Below are positions 1-6,678 of a DNA stretch of 64,000 nucleotides, one piece after another. Made by a program: the position numbers and the translations under genes. This DNA is from a virus. The stretch is from positions 1 through 64,000 of IMG/VR virus record IMGVR_UViG_3300018080_007253; one strand, given 5' to 3'. The notes below the pieces were generated by a model that was given only the letters and a program-made list of their open reading frames with translations, had not been told where the DNA came from and ran no database searches. Within the stretch, counting starts at the first letter, position 1. Each line of letters begins with the position of its first letter.

Positions 1-164
1 AAGAAGTGTGTCCAGACATATAGATGCTGAAATTACAGTAGACAATCCATTTATAGAGTCTGTACTTAGAAGAAGTGTGTCCAGACATATAGATGCTGAA
101 ATTACAGTAGACAATCCATTTATAGAGTCTGTACTTAGAAGAAGTGTGTCCAGACACATAGATG
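1..164 (+). repeat. 69-bp in-frame tandem repeat
   Basis: Two perfect 69-bp units (1-69 and 70-138) are followed by a third copy that stays nearly identical to about 164 and then diverges. Each unit encodes 23 residues, so the reading frame is kept. The array reaches the window edge, so more units may lie upstream. Perfect identity at DNA level points to recent duplication rather than selection on protein sequence alone. An assembly artefact at a contig end is also possible. Confidence 0.9.
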
Positions 165-307
165 TGGGGATTATAGCAAATAGCCCAGAAATTTGTTCGA
201 CAATATCTCGCTATCCTGTAGTATATAGAATTTTAAAATTAAATAGTGATTTTAATACAATATTAATAAATGTGTCTAGTATTAAGACAGCATTCATTGG
301 AGAATAG
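2..307 (+). CDS. C-terminal part of a repeat-containing structural protein (partial)
   Basis: The reading frame is open from the first bases of the window, so the start lies upstream. The GTG at 8 lies inside a repeat unit and is probably not the true start. The visible part holds two identical 23-residue repeats and a diverged third, then a unique C-terminus of about 50 residues. I do not recognise the family. It sits directly before neck genes, with 2 bases to the next ATG, so a head or neck structural role is likely. The repeated segment looks like a short strand-turn-helix module, which would suit a fibre or a decoration-type surface, but that is inference. Confidence 0.6.
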   Translation, partial: RSVSRHIDAEITVDNPFIESVLRRSVSRHIDAEITVDNPFIESVLRRSVSRHIDVGIIANSPEICSTISRYPVVYRILKLNSDFNTILINVSSIKTAFIGE

Positions 308-309
308 TC

Positions 310-597
310 ATGAGTAATAAACATTATATTAATGAAATAGGAACAAGAATAGCTGTAAAAACGACTGGTCTTGCAATTAGAGATTATGATCCTGTCTCTT
401 TGAGAGTTAAAAAGCCAGATGGCACAATGTGTGAATGGAGTGCAACGCTTGTTAGTGGAGTGTATATCCAACATACAGTGATAGATGGTGATTTTGATCA
501 ACCTGGAAAATATTCTGTGCAACCATATGTTGCGACGAGTGGATGGTCTGGAGTTGGAGAAACATCAACTTTTGACATATATAGATATTATTGTTAG
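310..597 (+). CDS. small Ig-like phage structural protein (BppU-N-like fold candidate)
   Basis: A 95-residue protein. The pattern GTxIxV, then a KPDGT turn, an aromatic W near residue 44, a GDxDxPGKYSVQPYV stretch and a short C-terminal strand is typical of small all-beta phage proteins found near neck or baseplate genes, often labelled baseplate upper protein N-terminal-like. It lies 2 bases after the repeat protein and 9 bases before the adaptor gene, so it belongs to the late structural operon. Its exact place in the virion (head decoration, neck or tail) cannot be told from sequence. The fold guess is moderate and the name is tentative. Confidence 0.6.
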   Translation: MSNKHYINEIGTRIAVKTTGLAIRDYDPVSLRVKKPDGTMCEWSATLVSGVYIQHTVIDGDFDQPGKYSVQPYVATSGWSGVGETSTFDIYRYYC

Positions 598-606
598 GAG
601 CTTATA

Positions 607-1149
607 ATGACCGTTATACAAATAAATACAATTGTTGATGATGTTGCTTTAGATATGGGGACAACAGATGAAATTGATAATGATTCTATAAGAAAATTTG
701 TTAGTAAAGCGATAAAAAGATTAAATAGAATTTTTAAAATTAATGGAATAACTGATACAATATCTCAGTGCGATGAATATTGTGATATAGAGGTTGCTGA
801 TGATAAGTCGGAGATTTATCCAGATTTAATAACACTGCAAACTGAATGTTTGATATCAAAAAGAAGATACTATGAGGCTGTCTCTAAAGGAATAAAGATA
901 AAGAGTGGTTCTGATAGTGTTGATACAACTAGTTCATTTGGTGGCTATAGTCAGTTGACTAGTGAATTTTGTGATGAATTAAATAGGTCACTTAATAGTT
1001 TTCTTGATGATAACAAATCAGATGATGTTGTTGATGGCGGAACTTTGATATGGTACGGTGAACAGCGCGAATATTGGGAGAACGAAGATTACGACAATAG
1101 TAGAAAGAATTTTAGAAGCCCATTTGATAATGGGACAGAAATGGATTAA
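607..1149 (+). CDS. putative head-tail connector/adaptor protein
   Basis: A 180-residue acidic protein with an AGGAG ribosome site 8 bases before the ATG. The N-terminal half is helical, with a basic segment (SKAIKRLNRIF), then a DLITLQTECL helix and a disordered, Asp- and Asn-rich C-terminus. This is the usual layout of head-tail adaptor proteins of the gp6/gp15 kind: helices, then a conserved helix starting with a Leu/Thr-Gln-Thr/Glu pattern. Position supports it: it precedes the closure and tail-completion candidates and the tube gene. Without a profile search the family assignment is tentative. Confidence 0.5.
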   Translation: MTVIQINTIVDDVALDMGTTDEIDNDSIRKFVSKAIKRLNRIFKINGITDTISQCDEYCDIEVADDKSEIYPDLITLQTECLISKRRYYEAVSKGIKIKSGSDSVDTTSSFGGYSQLTSEFCDELNRSLNSFLDDNKSDDVVDGGTLIWYGEQREYWENEDYDNSRKNFRSPFDNGTEMD

Positions 1150-1151
1150 TT

Positions 1152-1697
1152 ATGGCTAAAGATGATTCAATATTGCCAATTGCTGGGCGATATCTTACAG
1201 ATAATTTAAAAAATTTATACTCTACATCTATTCAACAACTTATTGCTGATCTTGGAAGAGAGGTTGTTTTAACATTACCACCATCGACTAGCGGATGTCC
1301 TAATTGTACTTATTCTGCACTTGATGAAAGGTCGGCAGGTAGATATAATACGTCAAATCCATTCAGTGGCAAGCCATATAATATTCCATTTGCAGAAAAT
1401 CAACGATGTCCAGTCTGTTTAGGAACGCACACCATTAAAGAAAAAAAGACTGCGACTTGGCGTGCGACAATTGTTAAAAGTCCAAAAGAAGTCAATTATG
1501 AAAAATACGGAGTTTCTCCAGAAAACACTGTTTTAACAAAGACAGTAATTAATTCATTCAGAGATATTTCTAACTGTGTGCGTGCAACAATAGATGGGTT
1601 GGAGTACACAAGATTGTCTGATCCTGTAAAGATAGGACTTGGTAATAATAACGAAGATTTAAAATTTGTTAATACTATTTGGAAGAGGGCATCATAA
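1152..1697 (+). CDS. putative head-closure protein with zinc-binding cysteine pairs
   Basis: A 181-residue protein. Two CxxC pairs, CPNC near residues 49-52 and CPVC near residues 86-89, are spaced like a zinc ribbon. They are inserted between an N-terminal helix and a beta-rich C-terminal half that contains the RATIDG turn. The order in the neck cluster (adaptor, this protein, completion protein, terminator) matches head-closure or stopper proteins in siphoviruses and myoviruses. The stop codon overlaps the next start by one base (TAATG). The role as stopper is inferred from position; the zinc site is seen directly. Confidence 0.5.
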   Translation: MAKDDSILPIAGRYLTDNLKNLYSTSIQQLIADLGREVVLTLPPSTSGCPNCTYSALDERSAGRYNTSNPFSGKPYNIPFAENQRCPVCLGTHTIKEKKTATWRATIVKSPKEVNYEKYGVSPENTVLTKTVINSFRDISNCVRATIDGLEYTRLSDPVKIGLGNNNEDLKFVNTIWKRAS

Positions 1698-2374
1698 TGC
1701 CAGTTGCAGTATACCCTTCTGATTTTAAGATTATTCTTACTAAAAGTGTTTTGAAACACTTAAATCTTAGACTTAAAAAACTCAAGCTTAGGTTGATAGC
1801 AGACAGGGCGTCTATTTTGCTTGCTGCTGACCAATTCCTCCGTATTTTTAGGAACGAACTATTCAACAGTCAGGTAATACAAAATGTCTCTAAAAAAGGC
1901 TCTACTGGCCCTTTAACTGGCATTAAATCTTTGGCAGATGCTGAAACACATCCTTTGTTTGGAATGTTGGGGTTTTCTAGTGCGCCGTCTGTTAATGCTA
2001 TTATAAACAATATCAGAATTGGTTCACAAAGTGTGGTTTTTAAAACGAGAAAAACGCCGAAAGGCTTTATTGGTGATCTTATTTTTGATTTTAATGCATT
2101 TAATGGCGATACTGCTGCAAAAATATCTTGGAACAAAGGATCTGTGTCATGGCCAAGAATATTGGAATATGGAATTTCTATAGGCAATAGGCTCTTTGGT
2201 TGGTGGATAGACAGCAATGCCTCTAGGTCGCAAGATGGTATTATGATAAGAAATAAGAATCATTCAGGGTTTGCTATAGTTCCATTATATATATTTAGAA
2301 CTGCATTTGAACGAGCAATGGTAATAACACCGATAGACATTATGAAAAAACTCTCTGTGAGATTTGTGGGGTAA
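1697..2374 (+). CDS. putative tail-completion/neck protein
   Basis: A 225-residue basic protein. I chose the ATG at 1697 over an upstream in-frame ATG at 1679. It overlaps the previous stop as TAATG and has a GAAGAGGG ribosome site at the right distance, while 1679 lies inside the preceding gene with no site. The N-terminus is a strongly basic amphipathic helix (LNLRLKKLKLRLI), followed by a beta-rich body with a W-rich GWWIDS segment and a final FERAM helix. This resembles HK97 gp10-like tail-completion proteins in layout only. Function is inferred from gene order. Confidence 0.45.
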   Translation: MPVAVYPSDFKIILTKSVLKHLNLRLKKLKLRLIADRASILLAADQFLRIFRNELFNSQVIQNVSKKGSTGPLTGIKSLADAETHPLFGMLGFSSAPSVNAIINNIRIGSQSVVFKTRKTPKGFIGDLIFDFNAFNGDTAAKISWNKGSVSWPRILEYGISIGNRLFGWWIDSNASRSQDGIMIRNKNHSGFAIVPLYIFRTAFERAMVITPIDIMKKLSVRFVG

Positions 2375-2376
2375 CA

Positions 2377-3240
2377 ATGATATCAATATCTTTTACATCT
2401 AATCTTAAGTATAATTTAAAACAATATTATATGAAGAGATTTTTAAACAATGGGTTTTATACTAATATACACAAAAATGATTTATTTTATAATGATAATA
2501 ATCCATCTGTTTTACGCAAAAATGGCAACCTTTTTGAGTCTATAGCAAATGAGTGGGTATATGAGCTGGATATAACTCAGCCATCTGGATTTGAGGCACC
2601 TATCGACGTAAGCGGTGTATATGTAAATAATACATTTTATGCAAATGGAGCCGCGCCATATTATCCACAGCCAGATTATTTATATGGGGCTATTAAATTT
2701 GTATCTCCGCCATCTTCTACAGACGTTGTTCAGGCTGAGTTTAGCTATAAAGACTGTGTAATAGATTATGAAGATTCTAAAATAAATAACATTATACAAA
2801 CACAATATATACAAAATCCTGATTATGACACAACAGAAATATACCCATCTGGAATAGATAGGATATTGCCAGCAATGATAATAGAACCAACAGTTAGAGG
2901 CAGGAAGGGCTTGCAGCTGGGCGGTGGAGACATAATAAGCGAAAATGTTACATTATTTATATATGCTGCGAAACCATACGAAAAAGATGCAATAATGGAT
3001 ACAGTATATGACACAGTAAGAGAGGTAATAATTGGTGTAGATTATAAAGATGCGCCTGAAATATTAAATTATCAAGGTGGAAGGTCGGCTGGTTATAAAA
3101 CATATGCTCAAATGCAAAATGATTATTTTTGGACAAAAATTTATATAGATGATGCAAGGATTGTGGAAAGAGCCCAAATAACGCCATATATGTATATGGC
3201 AAGAATTGATTTGTTGTTAAAAATTTATTTAAGTGCTTAA
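2377..3240 (+). CDS. putative tail terminator or neck-tail joining protein
   Basis: A 287-residue protein starting 2 bases after the previous stop. It lies immediately before the tail tube gene, where tail terminators usually sit. An N-terminal beta part (residues 1-130) holds several PSG and VSG turns. The second half has a LPAMIIEP strand, a long helix around EKDAIMDTVYDTVREVII and a final ARIDLLLKIYL strand, a pattern that fits tail terminators (alpha/beta, strands flanking two helices). No catalytic motif is seen. Family unknown; call based on position and secondary-structure impression. Confidence 0.4.
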   Translation: MISISFTSNLKYNLKQYYMKRFLNNGFYTNIHKNDLFYNDNNPSVLRKNGNLFESIANEWVYELDITQPSGFEAPIDVSGVYVNNTFYANGAAPYYPQPDYLYGAIKFVSPPSSTDVVQAEFSYKDCVIDYEDSKINNIIQTQYIQNPDYDTTEIYPSGIDRILPAMIIEPTVRGRKGLQLGGGDIISENVTLFIYAAKPYEKDAIMDTVYDTVREVIIGVDYKDAPEILNYQGGRSAGYKTYAQMQNDYFWTKIYIDDARIVERAQITPYMYMARIDLLLKIYLSA

Positions 3241-3258
3241 AATAAAAACCGTATAATA
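3229..3258 (+). promoter_or_regulatory. candidate late promoter upstream of the tail tube gene
   Basis: The 10-mer CCGTATAATA at 3249-3258 contains a perfect -10 hexamer TATAAT (3252-3257). The same 10-mer is found only upstream of the tRNA (31252-31261) among the sites I noticed. A weak -35 (TTAAGT, 3229-3234) lies 17 bases upstream. Transcription from here would give a leader of about 45 bases ending in GGAGGT (3301-3306), the strongest ribosome site in the late region. The tube protein is needed in high copy, so a private promoter makes sense. It is a prediction only. Confidence 0.45.
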
Positions 3259-3310
3259 ATATAGAAGATTTCCCCTATAATCGTGTGCTTGTGTTTAAAA
3301 GGAGGTTTCA

Positions 3311-4525
3311 ATGGCAAATAACAGAATTACGTATGCAACGGCTCAAGTGTCAATTAAAGACAATAGGGCTGCGGCTACAAATATCATAGCGAACGATTAT
3401 GATGCTGCTATTCTTGCTTCAGGAATTTCCGCTGCTGACACAATAATAGGTTTTAATACAGCTTTAAGTGGTACGTGGCCTGACTCTCATGACATCATGA
3501 TAGAGAATGAAATTATCAATTTTACCGAGTGGGTTACAACCGACTCTATTGGTGGTTTGACTCGTGGTGCTCGTGGAACAACTGCTGCGTCGCACGCTTC
3601 TGGTACAGAGGCAAAACTTCTTGCATGGGAGGTACCTTACGGTATGCAAACGACATCTATCAGTACAGCATTTAATACTGAAGATGTATTTCAGATTGGA
3701 CAGCTCGACGCATATGAAAACGTTGAGACTATTCCTGAAATTGAAGTCACGATGGAAAGAGTGCTTGATGGTACTGTACCTTTGTGGCTTATGTGTACCG
3801 ATAGTCAGTATACCTCTTTGAAGGGAAGGACCGCTGATTTTAAGGTTGATCTTGCCGTTAATGTTTATCCTGATACACAGGATTCTGCGGCTGGAACTGA
3901 CGAAGATGCGGTTGTCACTTGTTCTGGAATGTACGTAAGCTCTGTAAGCTATAGTCTTACTACCGATGGGAATTTTACAGAAAGTTTAACTCTCGTTGGA
4001 AACGATAAGACTTGGACAGATGCTGAAGGTATTCCAGATGGACATTTTCCAACAAGCGATGCCTTTTATGCAGATAAGGTTGCTAAACCTGCTAACGGTG
4101 TTGGTTCGGGCGTTCAGCGTTCAGAAGACTTTGATGCTGCTGGCTCTACGCTTCCTACCGATATTAGCGCAGATGATCATATCCAGTCTTTGGATGTATC
4201 TGCCGACATTGGTCGTGAAGACATTTATGAGCTTGGAAGTAAGGCTCCATATTACAGGGCTGTTACTTTTCCAATCGAAGTCACTTGTTCGTTTGAAGTT
4301 ATTACATCTGAAGGTGACAAGGTAGAAGCATTATCAGATCGTGACAATCTTTCCGCACAATCAATTATTATTAAGACAGATGGTGGACTTACGATTGATC
4401 TTGGTAGCAATAACAAACTTACAAACGTTTCATTTGGAGATTTTACGACAGGCGGCGATTCCGTAACATGCACCTTTGAATACGCAAACTCCAATTCATT
4501 AACCATTTCTCACGCCGCTGAGTAG
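3311..4525 (+). CDS. major tail tube protein
   Basis: A 404-residue, Ser/Thr/Asp/Gly-rich, nearly Lys- and Cys-poor beta protein. It has an excellent ribosome site (GGAGGT, 4 bases before the ATG), a promoter-like motif upstream and an intrinsic terminator directly after, and it uses more C-ended codons than its neighbours. These are all signs of very high expression. Its place between the neck genes and the chaperone/tape-measure genes is where tail tube genes sit. Residues about 40-100 hold a tube-like turn (IIGFNTALSG, TRGARGTTAASHASGTEA), and the C-terminal third looks like a second beta domain. Which part is tube and which is decoration cannot be settled by eye. Confidence 0.75.
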   Translation: MANNRITYATAQVSIKDNRAAATNIIANDYDAAILASGISAADTIIGFNTALSGTWPDSHDIMIENEIINFTEWVTTDSIGGLTRGARGTTAASHASGTEAKLLAWEVPYGMQTTSISTAFNTEDVFQIGQLDAYENVETIPEIEVTMERVLDGTVPLWLMCTDSQYTSLKGRTADFKVDLAVNVYPDTQDSAAGTDEDAVVTCSGMYVSSVSYSLTTDGNFTESLTLVGNDKTWTDAEGIPDGHFPTSDAFYADKVAKPANGVGSGVQRSEDFDAAGSTLPTDISADDHIQSLDVSADIGREDIYELGSKAPYYRAVTFPIEVTCSFEVITSEGDKVEALSDRDNLSAQSIIIKTDGGLTIDLGSNNKLTNVSFGDFTTGGDSVTCTFEYANSNSLTISHAAE

Positions 4526-4548
4526 ATAGGCTTCTCGCAATGAGGCAC

Positions 4549-4578
4549 GCCCCCTCTGCAATGGAGGGGGCATTTTTT
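4549..4578 (+). terminator. intrinsic terminator after the tail tube gene
   Basis: A perfect 8-bp stem (GCCCCCTC at 4549-4556 with GAGGGGGC at 4564-4571) closes a 7-base loop and is followed by A and then six T (4573-4578). It lies 24 bases after the tube stop codon. It would end or attenuate transcription before the chaperone genes, making the tube message abundant relative to them. Confidence 0.9.
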
Positions 4579-4608
4579 ATACTAAGGAAATAAGGCAAGG
4601 CAATAGGT

Positions 4609-5652
4609 ATGGAAGCTGGAGAAATAGAGAGAAAAATACAATCTATTTTGTGGGGAAAAGCGATAGTTGACATCGAGGATGGTAGTGGCATTGAGCACAA
4701 TGTTATTATTAGAGCGCTGTCATCAAAAGAAAATAATATTGTTAATTACTTGTACAATAAAGAAATAGAGAATGGCAAAGCAGATGGGCTTTGTACAAAC
4801 GATGAGCTTGCAAAAATATATAATGAGAATGGTGCTTGGACATATGTAGATGAAGAAGAAATAATAAAGCTTCAAAATGGCATCAAAAGATTATATAAAA
4901 TCCTTCCAGATTATCAATATTTAAGATCAAAGTATTTAAGTATTAAAAAGCGCATTAAAAAAGCCGAAGTAGATCTTGCAGAATTGCATCAGACTAAAGT
5001 TGGGCTGTTTTACAATAGTCTTGAAAATAGAGCGAGCGAAGTGCGCATGCGAAAAGTCGCGCAATTTTGTGTTGAAACACTCGATGAGAAGATGTACTGG
5101 TCAGAAGACGATTTTTTAAATACTACTGATCTTGATTTTGTTCATAATATTATGATAGCATATTCAGATGTTTTTATTATGCCAACAGAGCAAGTTAGAG
5201 AAATTGCTAGATCATCTGAATGGCGTTATAGATGGAAAGCATCTAAAAATGGTGCTAATTTATTTGATAAGTCAGTTGCAGAATGGTCTGAAGCGCAAAA
5301 TTCACTAGTTTTTTGGTCACAATATTATGATTGGATATTTGAACATCCAGAATGTCCAATGGGACTCATAAATAACGACAAGGCGTTAGACAAATGGGTA
5401 GAAGATCAAAATAAAAAAGATAAACAAAAAAACGTATCATCTAATAAGGGATCTGTTTCTTCTAATCCAAACGCTATAAATGAACAATTTATAATGGTAG
5501 AAAAAGGAGATAAAGATTCTATAAAAGAAATACAAGGGCAGAACGATGCATCTACAAGGAGACGATTATCTGCCGAAAGGAAAAAACTTAAGGAAAAAGG
5601 GAGGTTAAAGGAATGGGAATTGAGGAAAAACCTTTACGCAAAAAAACATTGA
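4609..5652 (+). CDS. tail assembly chaperone-like protein (G-like)
   Basis: A 347-residue charged, helical protein between tube and tape measure, the position of tail assembly chaperones. It has an N-terminal beta part, then a pattern shared with the 5940 gene (NGKADGLCT, ENGAWTYVDEEE, a long basic helix, then TLDEKMYW). A C-terminal part has many Trp residues (SSEWRYRWKASKNG, SEAQNSLVFWSQYYDW) and a DKALDKWVEDQNKK segment typical of chaperones in several phages, followed by a disordered basic tail. The last codons include the run A AAA AAA at 5640-5646, a candidate -1 slip site into the next ORF. The stop is TGA at 5650-5652. Confidence 0.6.
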   Translation: MEAGEIERKIQSILWGKAIVDIEDGSGIEHNVIIRALSSKENNIVNYLYNKEIENGKADGLCTNDELAKIYNENGAWTYVDEEEIIKLQNGIKRLYKILPDYQYLRSKYLSIKKRIKKAEVDLAELHQTKVGLFYNSLENRASEVRMRKVAQFCVETLDEKMYWSEDDFLNTTDLDFVHNIMIAYSDVFIMPTEQVREIARSSEWRYRWKASKNGANLFDKSVAEWSEAQNSLVFWSQYYDWIFEHPECPMGLINNDKALDKWVEDQNKKDKQKNVSSNKGSVSSNPNAINEQFIMVEKGDKDSIKEIQGQNDASTRRRLSAERKKLKEKGRLKEWELRKNLYAKKH

Positions 5653-5927
5653 AAGAAAGAAAACTTATAGAAAATGATCCATATTTTTTAAAATCAAAAG
5701 AATATATGCGACATTTTCTCTATAATCAAATAAAAGATGTTTTTGTCGGCTCTTTAAATGCTATTGAGAATAAGCTTGGAAAAACATTTCCTTCTTATCC
5801 GCAATTACGTGCTGAGATATTGAGAGTGGGTAATGATAAAATTAGGGAGATGCATGATCTTCTTGATAGTTTTAATATTGAAATGGTTGCTGATGTAGAA
5901 GAATTTGGAAACAAGGACAAAAGGTAA
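5613..5927 (+). CDS. tail assembly chaperone extension (T-like) or separate small protein
   Basis: A 104-residue helical ORF in the -1 frame relative to the preceding gene, overlapping it by 40 bases. It can be reached in two ways. It has its own ATG at 5613 with GGGAGG upstream (5599-5604), and it can be fused to the upstream protein by a -1 slip at 5640-5646. The fusion would resemble the G/GT arrangement of lambda-like tails. The protein is basic at its start and has a conserved-looking FPSYPQLRAEILRVGNDK core. No known domain is recognised. The good ribosome site argues that at least some independent product is made. Confidence 0.55.
   Translation: MGIEEKPLRKKTLKERKLIENDPYFLKSKEYMRHFLYNQIKDVFVGSLNAIENKLGKTFPSYPQLRAEILRVGNDKIREMHDLLDSFNIEMVADVEEFGNKDKR
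5640..5646 (+). other. candidate -1 programmed frameshift site
   Basis: The heptamer A AAA AAA is in phase with the zero frame (codons GCA AAA AAA CAT TGA), 4 bases before the stop codon. A -1 slip enters the overlapping ORF cleanly. A GAGG at 5622-5625 lies 14 bases upstream, similar to the stimulatory Shine-Dalgarno element of dnaX-type sites. I see no strong downstream hairpin. Homopolymer A runs are common in this AT-rich genome, so the site is suggestive rather than proven. Confidence 0.4.
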
Positions 5928-5939
5928 GGAGACAAAAAA

Positions 5940-6665
5940 ATGGAAAAACTTATTAATTTTGATTACAATGGCAAAAAATTTTCGATTGTTAGGCCGACAC
6001 AGGAAGATTTGATGAAAATTGACATGGAACATCGTAAGGCGTTTGCGGAAGGAGTGAGGAATGGGCTTATGACTCAATTTGAAGCACAAAAACGCTTTGA
6101 AAAAGATGGCGTATGGGGCAGCGAAGATGAAGAAAAGATGCAAATGTTGCAGACAGAAATTGTAACAATAGAGAGCGAGCTACAAAAAGCAAAAGGGGCG
6201 GATGGTAGAAAGATGGCGTTTCAATTGGCAGAAAAACGTAATGCACTTATGGAGCTTATTAATCATAAGACACAATTGTTTTCTGGACAAACTGCTGAAG
6301 GCTATGCAATTGAGAATAAAACCGTTATGTTTGCCGCGCTCTGCACTGTTGATAAAGGCGGGCGTCGCGTTTTTGGCGATAAAAAAACTTTTCTTGATCA
6401 TGAAGACCATTCTTTTACGGCAACATGTTATGGTAAGGCATCTCTTGCTGACTATGGGATGAGCGAAGAAGACTTGAATCCTGAATATTTAGAGCGCAAA
6501 TGGCTTGTCGATAATGGTTATGTAGAAAAAGATGGCAGTTTTACAAAACAATATTACGATGAGATACTTGAAGAGGGTGGGATTAAAAAGAAGAAGACTA
6601 CTAAGAAAAAGTCAGCAAAGAAAAAAAAGACTGCTAAGAAAAAAAATATATCTAAGACAAAATAG
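5940..6665 (+). CDS. second tail assembly chaperone-like protein with Lys-rich tail
   Basis: A 241-residue protein with AAGGAG upstream of the ATG. Residues 30-150 follow the same pattern as the 4609 protein: a short FAEGVRNGLMT helix, a GVWGSEDEEK motif, a long helix of Gln/Glu/Lys, a conserved Arg-Asn core (AEKRNALMELIN) and an AENKT/AALCT stretch. I therefore read the two as paralogs. The last 30 residues are almost only Lys, Thr, Ser and Ala and are encoded by an A-rich run, a disordered basic tail. It ends 13 bases before the tape measure gene, so a role in loading or coating the tape measure is the best guess. Confidence 0.5.
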   Translation: MEKLINFDYNGKKFSIVRPTQEDLMKIDMEHRKAFAEGVRNGLMTQFEAQKRFEKDGVWGSEDEEKMQMLQTEIVTIESELQKAKGADGRKMAFQLAEKRNALMELINHKTQLFSGQTAEGYAIENKTVMFAALCTVDKGGRRVFGDKKTFLDHEDHSFTATCYGKASLADYGMSEEDLNPEYLERKWLVDNGYVEKDGSFTKQYYDEILEEGGIKKKKTTKKKSAKKKKTAKKKNISKTK

Positions 6666-6678
6666 ATAGGAGAGAAAG

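Noticed and set aside
3276-3281. Second TATAAT between the terminator gene and the tube gene
   Set aside because: No -35-like sequence at a workable distance; the copy at 3252 in the shared 10-mer is preferred.
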